Positions 38,621-46,629 of a stretch of DNA of 64,000 bases are shown piece after piece. Numbering within the stretch: position 1 is the stretch's first letter; the number at the start of each line of letters is the position of its first letter. Source of the stretch: Streptomyces niveus. Its GTDB lineage: Bacteria; Actinomycetota; Actinomycetes; Streptomycetales; Streptomycetaceae. The stretch spans positions 6,997,001 through 7,061,000 of the forward strand of contig NZ_CP018047.1 of the NCBI RefSeq assembly GCF_002009175.1, read 5' to 3'. The position numbers and the translations under genes are program-made. The notes beneath the pieces are model-generated. The model searched no databases. It was not told the origin of the DNA and saw only the letters and a list, made by a program, of their open reading frames with translations.

Positions 38621-38790
38621 GTCAGGGCCTGTCCGGCGGATCTTCGGGGGCCCGGAACGCCTGGTACGGCACCTCGCCGCGTTGTCCGAGTCGGTCAAGT
38701 ACTCCAGTACGAGACCGATCCTCCGCCTTGCGATGCACCGCACCAGACGCTCCGTGCTGATCCCCGAACATCCGCCGGACAGGCCCTGAC
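38621..38790. mobile_element. MITE-like element, about 170 bp
   Basis: Terminal inverted repeats at 38621-38649 and 38762-38790 are 29 nt with one mismatch; the outer 21 nt are perfect and begin GTCAGGGCCTGTCCGGC. No open frame for a transposase lies between them. The inner sequence resembles a short element that I recall seeing scattered in Streptomyces genomes as an IS remnant. It sits between the 3' ends of two convergent genes (methyltransferase and exporter), so insertion would be neutral. A target duplication could not be defined. Confidence 0.75.
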
Positions 38791-38802
38791 GGACGCGGCG
38801 GC

Positions 38803-40443
38803 TCAGTCGGTGGTCCGGCCGCCGGCCTCCAGCAGCTCCGTCGACGCCCCGCCGGCTTTTCCGGACTCCCCCGACTCCCCCGACTCCCAGGACTCCCCGG
38901 CCCCGTCGGTCCCGACGACCGCGGACACTCCGCGCAGACCCAGCGTCATGAACGCGGTCAGCACCGTCAGGACCCCGCAGACCACACTCACCAGCACCAG
39001 CCCGTGGGTGAACGCCTCGCGTGCCACCTCCAGCGCGGCCGTACCCAGGCCCTCCGGCAGACGGGAGATCTCGTCGACGGCGTTGCCGATGCTGTCCCGG
39101 ATACTCGCGGTGGCCCCCTCGGACAGCCCGGCGGGCAGCTCGCCGGAGACCTGATTGCTGTAGACCGCGCCACCGACGCTGCCGAGCACGGCGATGCCCA
39201 GGCCCAGGCCCAGTTCGTGAGAGGTGTCCGAGATGGCGGAGACCGCTCCCGCCTTCTCCGGCGGCGCGGAATTGAGCATCATGTCGGTGCCGAGCACGAC
39301 GGTGGGACTGACGCCGATGTTCAGCAGCCCCAGCGCGACCATCACCGTGGCCGGCCCGCTGTCGGCACCCGCCTGGGCCAGGACCACGAAGCCTGCCGCC
39401 GCGACCGCGAGACCCGCGGTCATCACATACGCGGCGCGCATCCACCGCAGAGCCACCGGCGCGAACAACGACCCGGCCACTCCACCCAGACTGCCCGGCA
39501 GCGACGCCAGCCCGGCCTCCAGCGGCGACAGCCCCACCACCATCTGCAGGTACTGCGCGATGAAAAACTGCGATCCCGACATCACGAAGAGGGCGAGCCC
39601 CATCCCGCCGAGGGACGCGGAGAAGGTGCGCTCACGGAACAGACCCATGTCGAGCAGCGGGTGGGTGAGCCCGCGCTGGCGTACGACGAACCACACGCCG
39701 AGGGCGAGACCGGCGAGCAGGATCAGCGCGGGGACCGGGGCGACACCTTCGGCGGCGAGCTTCTTGAGACCGTAGACACTCGCGAGCAGCGAGAGCACCA
39801 GCAGGCCCATGCTCGCGAAGTCGATGGTGCCCGGCCTGGGGTCGCGGTACTCGGGGAGCAGCACGGGACCGAGGATCAGCAGGAGCACCATGGCCGGCAC
39901 GCTCAGCAGGAAGACCGAGCCCCACCAGAAGTGTTCCAGCATCACGCCGCCGACGAGCGGGCCGATGGCGCCGCCCACCAGGAAGCACGTTATCCAGACG
40001 CTGAGGGCCACCGTCCGCTGACGGGCGTCGTGGAACAGATTGCGTATCAGCGACATCGAGGAGGGCGTCAGGGTCGCCCCGGCTATGCCGAGGAGCGCGC
40101 GGCTGACGATCAGCATCTCGGCGCTGTTGGAGAACGCCGTCAGCAGTGAGGCGACACCGAAGCCCACCGCGCCGATCAGCAGCAGCCGGCGGCGCCCGAT
40201 CCGGTCGCCCAGTGTCCCCGCGATTATCAGCAGGCTGGCTATGAGAAAGCTGTAGATGTCGACGGCCCACAGGAGTTGCAGACCGCTCGGGTTCAGGCTC
40301 GCGTTCAAGTGCGGTACGGCGAGGTGCAGCACCGTGTTGTCGAGGGTGATGAGCATCGCCGGCAGCGAGAGGACGGCGAGGGCCGTCCATTCGCGTCTTC
40401 CGGCGTGAGGCGGGGGAGTGGGAGTCGTTTCCTGTTCAGTCAT
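38803..40443 (-). CDS. DHA2-family multidrug exporter (EmrB/QacA type), copy 2
   Basis: 546 aa with 14 predicted transmembrane segments, motif A GDRIGRRRLLLIG and the LDNTVLHLAVPHL opening. It is a close paralogue of the exporter at 33147-34817: long segments such as QLLWAVDIYSFLIASLL and VMLEHFWWGSVFLLSVPAMV differ by only a few residues. The tail is Gly/Ser/Glu-rich, with short SGE-type repeats near the C-terminus. The ATG at 40443 lacks an obvious GGAGG. A second exporter suggests separate export of prodrug and product, or dosage for self-resistance. Confidence 0.9.
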   Translation of the reverse strand: MTEQETTPTPPPHAGRREWTALAVLSLPAMLITLDNTVLHLAVPHLNASLNPSGLQLLWAVDIYSFLIASLLIIAGTLGDRIGRRRLLLIGAVGFGVASLLTAFSNSAEMLIVSRALLGIAGATLTPSSMSLIRNLFHDARQRTVALSVWITCFLVGGAIGPLVGGVMLEHFWWGSVFLLSVPAMVLLLILGPVLLPEYRDPRPGTIDFASMGLLVLSLLASVYGLKKLAAEGVAPVPALILLAGLALGVWFVVRQRGLTHPLLDMGLFRERTFSASLGGMGLALFVMSGSQFFIAQYLQMVVGLSPLEAGLASLPGSLGGVAGSLFAPVALRWMRAAYVMTAGLAVAAAGFVVLAQAGADSGPATVMVALGLLNIGVSPTVVLGTDMMLNSAPPEKAGAVSAISDTSHELGLGLGIAVLGSVGGAVYSNQVSGELPAGLSEGATASIRDSIGNAVDEISRLPEGLGTAALEVAREAFTHGLVLVSVVCGVLTVLTAFMTLGLRGVSAVVGTDGAGESWESGESGESGKAGGASTELLEAGGRTTD

Positions 40444-40609
40444 GAAGGAGAGCCCAGTCGGTGAGAGTGAACGTGCCTCCCGGCCGGGCGGGCCGTCGTC
40501 GGGGGCCGACGATTCCCGGCCCGCGGGCGGCGTCGAATGACCGATGGCCCGCTCACGGGCCGGGGTGGCGGACTGCCGCCGTCACACCCCGGCCCGTGAG
40601 CGGTGCCCG

Positions 40610-41545
40610 TCACCGGTACCCGGTGGCGTCCGCCGGCTTGCCGGTCTCCTCGACCTCGACCAGATAACGCCAGCAGTCGGGGCGCGAGCCGTCGAGATCG
40701 GTGAAGCCGTACTCCTGCGCGAGTTGCCCACTGGACACCGACTGACCGTTGCGGCGCGCGATGTCGGGGTCGCCCGCCAACGCCGCGACGGCGCGTCCGA
40801 CGTAGGCCGTGCTCTCCGAGATGCAGAAGTGCGGCACCTCGGTCAGCGCGTCGCGCCAGGTGTCCTCGGTGACGCCGAGCGTCTCCAGCATCATCTCCGA
40901 ACGCATCCAGCCCGGACTGAGCGCCACCGCCGTCCCGCCGTGCGACTTCAGCTCATGGGCGAGCACGAACGCCATGCGCAGCACGCTGTTCTTGACCAGG
41001 TCGTAGAAGTACGAGTTGCGGTAGCGCGTTCCGTTGTACGCGGACGTGCCGTCGGTCATCTCGATCACGAGCCCGCCCGGCCGGCGCACGAGCAGCGGCA
41101 GCACGAAGTGGCTGGTGATCGCGTGGGTCTCCACGCCCAGCCGCATCAGTCGCAGTCCGTTGTCGAGGTCGTGTTCCCAGACCGGTTTGTCGAACTCGAA
41201 CAGCCGCTCCCCGCCCCAGACATCGTTGACCAGCACGTCGAGCCGCCCCTGCTCGGCGTCGATGCGCTCGGCCAGCACCCGGACCTGCTCGGGCACCAGG
41301 TGGTCGGTCGGTACCGCGATGCCGGTCCCGCCCGCCGCGGTGACCAGCTCCGCGGTGTCCTCGATCGTCTCCGACCGGTTGTACTCGGAGCGCTTTTCCC
41401 GAGTCGTACGGCCGGTGACGTAGACCGTCGCACCCGCCGCGCCGAGCTGCACGGCGATGGCGCGCCCCGCTCCCCGCGTCGCACCCGCGACCAGCGCGAT
41501 CTTTCCGCTCAGGTCCGGCGCCGATGTGTCGGGCATGTCTCTCAT
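40610..41545 (-). CDS. Short-chain dehydrogenase/reductase, possible self-resistance reductase
   Basis: 311 aa. The NAD(P) site is AGATRGAGRAIA, the NNAG position reads VNDVWGG, and the catalytic YxxxK is YDLVK within SYFYDLVKNSV. AAGGA precedes the ATG at 41545. It is the last gene at the right side of the cluster, in the same direction as the second exporter. Family knowledge: naphthyridinomycin and saframycin producers use SDR enzymes (NapW, SfmO1) that reduce the reactive hemiaminal and protect the host. Inference: this gene could have that role. SDRs of this subgroup also occur widely in Streptomyces outside such clusters, so the link rests on position. Confidence 0.8.
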   Translation of the reverse strand: MRDMPDTSAPDLSGKIALVAGATRGAGRAIAVQLGAAGATVYVTGRTTREKRSEYNRSETIEDTAELVTAAGGTGIAVPTDHLVPEQVRVLAERIDAEQGRLDVLVNDVWGGERLFEFDKPVWEHDLDNGLRLMRLGVETHAITSHFVLPLLVRRPGGLVIEMTDGTSAYNGTRYRNSYFYDLVKNSVLRMAFVLAHELKSHGGTAVALSPGWMRSEMMLETLGVTEDTWRDALTEVPHFCISESTAYVGRAVAALAGDPDIARRNGQSVSSGQLAQEYGFTDLDGSRPDCWRYLVEVEETGKPADATGYR

Positions 41546-41876
41546 CGCGTTCCTTATCTATCTGCACGGCCTGGTCCACGTCAGTCATCGACGCCGACCG
41601 GTGACACCATGATCGACCCCAAACCAGACACCTACTGTCGGACTTTGCCGGACAGCCTGGCGAAATGCTGACCGAAGTCATCGCGACCCGCTTCCACCAC
41701 GCCATGCTCGGACCGCTCGGATGCACAACCTTGCCCTTGCCGGACAGGCCGGCGAGCTGTACCACAGCTCACCACGCCCGAGGACGGCTCGAAGGTCATT
41801 CGCGGGACGGCCCTTAGGTGCGTACAGGTTCGAAATCGCTGTCGTGAAGCGGGTGTTCGGGGTCGAGAATTCCGGT
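41546..41876. other. Divergent intergenic region at the right cluster boundary
   Basis: 331 nt lie between the SDR (minus) and the pentapeptide-repeat gene (plus). No supported gene. Several short open frames cross it but show no family sequence. It should contain both promoters, and it marks the change from cluster genes to genes of mixed origin. Confidence 0.4.
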
Positions 41877-42758
41877 ATGCCTGCCACACCTGCCCGTCGC
41901 CCGCGGTTACGCCGCACAACCCGCCTCGCTGCCCGGACCGCGCCCGGACCAGGGCCGAGCTCCGCCCGCCCACCGGAGACCGCACCAAGTCTCCAGGAAC
42001 GCTCGGATGGGCTGGACTGGGCACGCCGGATCGAGCTGGTCACCGTCGTGGTCGCCGCCGTCGTGGCGGTGGTCGGCCTCTGGTACTCCAGCATCCAGGC
42101 GCGGGACGACCGGGCGCTGACCAAGGAGGGGCAGATCACCGACCGGTACACCGCGGCGGTGGTGAATCTGGGTAGCGACAAGATGGACGTGCGGCTGGGC
42201 GGCATCTACGCCTTGCAGCGGATCATGCAGGACTCCCGCCGCGACCAGCCCACCATCGCCAACGTCCTCGCCACCTACATCCGCACCCACGCCGCCAAAC
42301 TCCCCGCGAAGGGCCAGGACATCCCGGCCGACGTCGATGCCGCCCTCACTGTCCTCGCCATCCGCGACACGGTCCACGACGACACCTTCCGCCTGGACCT
42401 CCGTGCCGCCAAGCTCCCCGGTGTCGAACCCTCAATACGGGCGGCTCTAGATGGTGCGGACCTGCGGGACACGGACCTGAGCAACGCGCACCTGGCCTTT
42501 GCGGACCTGAGCGGTGCAGACCTGAGCGGTGCTGATCTGAACGCTGCGGACCTGAGCGTTGCGGTCCTGACCAAGGCGGACTTGAGCGACGCGGTCCTGG
42601 GCTATGCGGACCTGAGCGGCGCGGACCTGAGCGGCGCCGACCTGAGCGGTGCGGACCTGCGGGACACGGACCTGAGCGGCGCGGTTAATCTGACGAAGGA
42701 TCAGGTCGACTCGGCCCGTGTTGACGGTAAGACGCGGCTGCCTGCCTCGCTCTCGTAG
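41877..42758 (+). CDS. Pentapeptide-repeat protein with N-terminal membrane anchor
   Basis: 293 aa from the ATG at 41877 (MPATPARRP); the longer open frame upstream has no family sequence. A basic N-terminus leads to one transmembrane helix (VTVVVAAVVAVVGLWYSS) and then a cytosolic-type QARDDRALTKEGQITDRYTAAV segment. This segment is common in Streptomyces pentapeptide proteins, which typically follow it with LGGIYALQRI as here. About 17 pentapeptide units of the A(D/V)LSG type fill residues 195-275 and should form a right-handed beta helix. A TTA codon occurs near the start (41907). Function is unknown; a DNA-mimic role as in Qnr proteins is not supported by the membrane anchor. Confidence 0.85.
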   Translation: MPATPARRPRLRRTTRLAARTAPGPGPSSARPPETAPSLQERSDGLDWARRIELVTVVVAAVVAVVGLWYSSIQARDDRALTKEGQITDRYTAAVVNLGSDKMDVRLGGIYALQRIMQDSRRDQPTIANVLATYIRTHAAKLPAKGQDIPADVDAALTVLAIRDTVHDDTFRLDLRAAKLPGVEPSIRAALDGADLRDTDLSNAHLAFADLSGADLSGADLNAADLSVAVLTKADLSDAVLGYADLSGADLSGADLSGADLRDTDLSGAVNLTKDQVDSARVDGKTRLPASLS

Positions 42759-42838
42759 CGCTACCTCGCAGTCGCTCATGCTCGACCCGTTCCGCCGCCA
42801 GTGCCCGTGACGAATTTCGTCCCGCAGTCCCTTTCACC

Positions 42839-42870
42839 GCGCCCCGCTCTCCTCCGGGAGGGCGGGGCGC
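42839..42870 (+). terminator. Hairpin terminator after the pentapeptide-repeat gene
   Basis: Arms 42839-42852 and 42857-42870, 14 nt with one G-T pair, around a TCCG loop and followed by CTTCGTTGTGT. It lies 81 nt after the stop codon. Confidence 0.65.
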
Positions 42871-42980
42871 TTCGTTGTGTCCGGGCCTACCCCGGCTGCG
42901 GATGCTCGGTGACGCCGGGGTGGCGCAGTTGGCGGCGGTATGGGGCCCTGCGCGGGCCGTAGCCCGGCCTGTGGCCACCA

Positions 42981-43477
42981 GTGGGCGCGGTGGCAGCCGC
43001 CCCCGCCACGTCCGTCTTTCGGGGCGTCGACGCAGGGGTCATCAACCAGGGTTTGTTCAATCTCTCGTGGCTGATGGACCACAGGGCGGAGTTCGAGCAC
43101 CTGGTCCGCGACCGCCTCCCGGGCCGACGGTCGCACGGACGGCGGCCGACCCCCGGGGTGGTTCTATGGCCGAGCTGGCTAACGCGGTCGACGAGGCGCT
43201 CCTCGGTCTCGGCAACGGAGTGAACCGTGTCGAGCGCAAGCAGTACCGGGCGTGCCGGCGACTGCGGAACTTCGCCTGCGTCTGCCCGCCTCGGCGCAGC
43301 AAGCTGCTCGTCCACCTGAAGGTCGACCCGAAGCACGTCGACCTTGCTCACGGGTTCACCCGGGACGTCTCAGTGCTCGGCCACCACGGTACGGGCGACC
43401 TGGAGGTGCGGCCGCGCGCACCGAGGGACGTGGAGCGGGCGCAGGATCTGTTCAGGGCGAGCTACGCAGCCGTGTGA
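42981..43477 (+). pseudogene. Decayed DUF5655-family gene
   Basis: Two pieces of one ancestral protein lie in different frames. The first (from about 43021) reads VINQGLFNLSWLMDHRAEFEHLV. The second, from an ATG at 43166, reads VERKQYRACRRLRNFACVC, then KLLVHLKVDP and GFTRDVSVLGHHGTGDLEV, to a stop at 43477. The second piece matches the C-terminal DUF5655 domain found in predicted restriction- or transport-related proteins. The first matches the linker that normally precedes it by about 20-40 residues. The shift between frames falls near 43110-43165. The 103-codon fragment from 43166 could still be expressed but lacks the rest of the family protein. The stretch 42871-42980 shows only further unrecognisable remnants. 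Confidence 0.6.
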
Positions 43478-43580
43478 TGGCTCGAAGCACCTTGGCCATG
43501 AGCTTTTCGCGGTTGGTCTGTGGTCGTCGGGTGCTGCCTTTCGACGTATGGGCAGGTCGTGGCGGTGGACTATCAATGAT

Positions 43581-43619
43581 GCGCGGGATCGCCGGTTTGG
43601 CTGACCGGCGATCCCGCGC
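43581..43619. terminator. Perfect 16-bp hairpin downstream of the decayed gene
   Basis: Arms 43581-43596 and 43604-43619 pair perfectly around TTGGCTG. It is between a plus-strand remnant and the minus-strand TetR gene, so it can serve both directions. The rest of 43478-44052 (575 nt) contains only short open frames with no recognisable family. Confidence 0.7.
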
Positions 43620-44052
43620 TGTGTTGCCCCGCTCTGCCGTGCGGGTGGGCAGCGTGTAAGGCCGACTGCGGGGCCGGACTTGACCGCTGGGGTGGCCGGG
43701 CGCCTGGCGTCGAGGACCGGCAACTGGCCATGGTGGCGTCCGGACGCCCGCAAGTTCTGCGTCTCCCAGAGAGAGACGGTCATCTCGTTGGTGGCGGACA
43801 TCATCGTCTCGGTCTCCCGCCCCGTCACCTGGGCCATCCATAAGATCGTCGCCATCGTCACGTTCATCGTGGAGCGGGGCTCCCGAATCGCGAGTTCGTC
43901 AACACGGTGCGGCGGGTGATCGGCGATCTGGAATCCCCACTTCCTGAACCACTGCAACCACGAGCGGCCACACGCCGCTTGGAGGCCGACATCCCATCAG
44001 CCGGACCTCCGGCGGCGACAACCGCGTTACCTTCGACCAGCCGCCGGAGCCA

Positions 44053-44706
44053 CTAGGCATCGGCGTCTCTCGCGGGTCGGTCCGGCGGCTCAAGCAGGCG
44101 TTCCAGCAGCAGCAAGCCGCTCCGGAGGTCGGCACCCTTGTCGAGCAGCCACTGAGTGCTGAGGCCGTCGGCTGCCGCGAGGACAAGTGAGGCCGCCTCG
44201 TTCAGGGGAATGTCCGACCGGACGCTCCCCGCAGCTCGGCCTTCTTCGAGCAAAGTCACGATGTCTCTCCTCAGGTCGGCGTACCGCTCCGAGAAGTGCG
44301 CCCGTGAGCGGTCGTTGCCCGCCTCCAGCGCGTGAGCCACCATGCTGTTCAGCAGGGCCATGAGCCCCGGCACCCGCATGCTGTGCTCGGCCGAGCGCTG
44401 GATCAGGTCGACGAACGTGCCATCGCCCTCGGACGCGGCATCGATGAACCGGCGGTCGTACTCCCGCAGTACCTCGAGGAAGAGCTGCTCGCGGGTGCCG
44501 AAATGGTGCTTGAGCACCGGATGCGTAACGCCGATCGCTTCCCCGACGGCGCGCAGCGAGGTGCCCTCGAATCCCAGTCTGTCGTAGACCGACAGCACTT
44601 CGTCGATGATCTGCTGCCGTCGGGCAAGGCCCTTCGAGTACGGCCCCCGCTTCGCCGGCCCCTTCTGTTCGGGTGGCCGGACATCTCGGGAGTCCTGATG
44701 GGTCAT
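44053..44706 (-). CDS. TetR-family transcriptional repressor
   Basis: 217 aa. The N-terminal HTH is typical: RRQQIIDEVLSVYDRLGFEG, then TSLRAVGEAIGVTHPVLKHHFGTREQLFLEVL. GGAGG lies 6 nt before the ATG. The C-terminal ligand domain is of the common AcrR-like size. It is divergent from a glucosidase and an MMPL transporter, with a perfect palindrome in the gap (44771-44800), so it probably represses both directions and responds to a substrate of that unit. Confidence 0.93.
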   Translation of the reverse strand: MTHQDSRDVRPPEQKGPAKRGPYSKGLARRQQIIDEVLSVYDRLGFEGTSLRAVGEAIGVTHPVLKHHFGTREQLFLEVLREYDRRFIDAASEGDGTFVDLIQRSAEHSMRVPGLMALLNSMVAHALEAGNDRSRAHFSERYADLRRDIVTLLEEGRAAGSVRSDIPLNEAASLVLAAADGLSTQWLLDKGADLRSGLLLLERLLEPPDRPARDADA

Positions 44707-44770
44707 GGCATGCCTCCAGAGCGGTCGCCGGGCCGGTGGTGCGCGGCCTGCTCGATTCTATGGCCGCCCT

Positions 44771-44800
44771 CCTGAAAATATCCATTCGGATATTTTCAGG
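44771..44800. promoter_or_regulatory. Perfect palindromic operator for the TetR regulator
   Basis: Arms CCTGAAAATATCC (44771-44783) and GGATATTTTCAGG (44788-44800) are exact inverted repeats around ATTC. The AT-rich site is striking in a GC-rich region and lies between the divergent TetR and glucosidase genes. It probably overlaps the promoter of both. Confidence 0.88.
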
Positions 44801-44859
44801 GTACTGTCTGCTCAGCGATGGATCACATCGCCACCCCGACGTGCAAGGGAAGTGAGCAG

Positions 44860-46575
44860 ATGGCTGCCACCGAAGGCCCGACCGCCGACGCGGCCGGCCG
44901 AACCATCCGCATGACGAACCCCGATTGGTGGAGGCAGGCGGCGGTCTACCAGATCTACCCGAGGAGTTACTGCGACCGGAACGGCGATGGCGTCGGAGAC
45001 CTCGCGGGCGTCCTCTCACGGGTCGACCACATCGCGGCCCTCAAGGTGGACGCCGTCTGGTTCAGCCCGTTCTATCCGTCGGCGCTCACAGACGGCGGGT
45101 ACGACGTGGACGACTACCGGGACATCGATCCGTCGATCGGCACACTCGCCGAGTTCGACGCGCTCGTGGCCGCACTCCACGAGTGCGAGATCAAGGTCGT
45201 CGTCGACCTGGTGCCCAACCACAGCTCCGACCGGCACGAGTGGTTCCGCGCCGCACTGGCCTCGACACCCGGATCACGCGAGCGCGACCGGTACCTGTTC
45301 CGCGACGGAGCCGGTGCGAACGGCGAACTGCCGCCCAACGACTGGCAGGCCATGTTCGGCGGCCCCGCCTGGACGCGCGTGACCGAGGCCGACGGCACAC
45401 CCGGCCAGTGGTACCTGCACCTCTTCTCGACCCACCAACCCGACTGGAACTGGGCGAACCAGGAAGTACGCGACGACTTCCTCACCACGCTCCGCTTCTG
45501 GGGCGATCGCGGAGTCGACGGCTTCCGCGTCGATGTCGCCATGGGGCTGGCCAAGGACATGAGCGAGCCGTTTCCACCGTGGGAGAAGGCGGGAGACTTT
45601 CTGCTCCTCGCGCTGGGCGCCGACAACCCGTTCGGGGACGGCAAGCACCCGCTGGTCGACCGCGACGAACTCATCGAGATCTACACCGGCTGGCGACAGG
45701 TCTTCAACAGCTACGAACCGCCCCTGTTCGCGGTCGCCGAGGCGTGGGTCGCGCCCCACCGGCGCGGACTCTACGCGAACAGGGAATCGCTCGGCCAGGC
45801 GTTCAACTTCGATCTGCTGCACGCCCCGTGGGACGCCGCGGCCTTCCGCGGCATCATCCAGCGCAACGTCGAACTCGCGGCCGAGCACGACACGACGAGC
45901 ACATGGGTCTTCTCCAACCACGATGTCGTCCGCCACGCCTCACGGTTCGCGCCGCAGCCCCGCGAGCCGGAGCGCGGCACCACTGGCGCCGACGGTGCCG
46001 GCAGAGCACTCACGGGGCGCGGGCTCGCACGGGCCGAGGCTGCGATCATGCTCGCTCTCGCGCTGCCGGGCAGCACGTACATGTACCAGGGCGAAGAACT
46101 CGGCCTGCCCGAGGTGACCGGCATTCCGGCCGACCAGGTGCAGGACCCGTGGGCGGTGGTCGAGAACGGTGTGATGACAGCGGGTCGTGACGGATGCAGG
46201 GTGCCTCTGCCCTGGACCACCGGTGGCGTCTCCTTCGGATTCGGTGCCGCGGACGCGCACCTGCCGCAACCCGACTGGTTCGGTTCCTACTCCGTCGAGA
46301 AGCAGCAGGACGACCCCTCATCGACGCTCTCCCTCTACCGCGAAGCGCTCGGTCTGAGGCGCATGCTCCAGAGCGAGGAGCTACTGCGATGGCTCGAACT
46401 CGGGCCAGGCATCGTCGCATTCCGCCGACCCAACGGCTGGATCTCGGTGACCAACTTCGGCACGGTGCCGGTCGCGCTTCCGCCCGGACGTGTCGTCCTC
46501 CGCTCTGATCGCCGCGCCGCGAACGAGCCGCTCGCCGCCGAAGCGACCGCATGGGTACTGCACCCGCCCGAGTGA
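44860..46575 (+). CDS. GH13 alpha-glucosidase (oligo-1,6-glucosidase type)
   Basis: 571 aa from the ATG at 44860; an earlier in-frame ATG at 44818 lies too close to the operator and has no ribosome-binding site. The (beta/alpha)8 motifs are present: AVYQIYPRSYCDRNGDGVGD, VVDLVPNHSS, GFRVDVAMG with the nucleophile Asp, FAVAEAW with the acid Glu, and FSNHDVVRH. The short C-terminal beta domain ends near VLHPPE. It hydrolyses alpha-glucosidic bonds in the cytosol; no signal peptide is seen. Neighbours are the TetR repressor and an MMPL transporter 54 nt downstream, which is an unusual pairing. Confidence 0.92.
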   Translation: MAATEGPTADAAGRTIRMTNPDWWRQAAVYQIYPRSYCDRNGDGVGDLAGVLSRVDHIAALKVDAVWFSPFYPSALTDGGYDVDDYRDIDPSIGTLAEFDALVAALHECEIKVVVDLVPNHSSDRHEWFRAALASTPGSRERDRYLFRDGAGANGELPPNDWQAMFGGPAWTRVTEADGTPGQWYLHLFSTHQPDWNWANQEVRDDFLTTLRFWGDRGVDGFRVDVAMGLAKDMSEPFPPWEKAGDFLLLALGADNPFGDGKHPLVDRDELIEIYTGWRQVFNSYEPPLFAVAEAWVAPHRRGLYANRESLGQAFNFDLLHAPWDAAAFRGIIQRNVELAAEHDTTSTWVFSNHDVVRHASRFAPQPREPERGTTGADGAGRALTGRGLARAEAAIMLALALPGSTYMYQGEELGLPEVTGIPADQVQDPWAVVENGVMTAGRDGCRVPLPWTTGGVSFGFGAADAHLPQPDWFGSYSVEKQQDDPSSTLSLYREALGLRRMLQSEELLRWLELGPGIVAFRRPNGWISVTNFGTVPVALPPGRVVLRSDRRAANEPLAAEATAWVLHPPE

Positions 46576-46629
46576 GCCGAGTGAGCACGCACACCGAAAA
46601 CCGGTCACAGACACACAGGAGGAATGGAC

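Noticed and set aside
42450..42690. Tandem short repeats that could suggest a CRISPR or minisatellite
   Set aside because: They are in frame and encode the pentapeptide units of the protein at 41877-42758; no spacers.
43680..43919. 79-codon plus-strand frame between the hairpin and the TetR gene
   Set aside because: No known domain, no ribosome-binding site and no partner; the hydrophobic stretch alone is not enough.
44818..44859. Earlier ATG for the GH13 glucosidase
   Set aside because: It lies 18 nt after the operator, has no ribosome-binding site and adds residues absent from the family.
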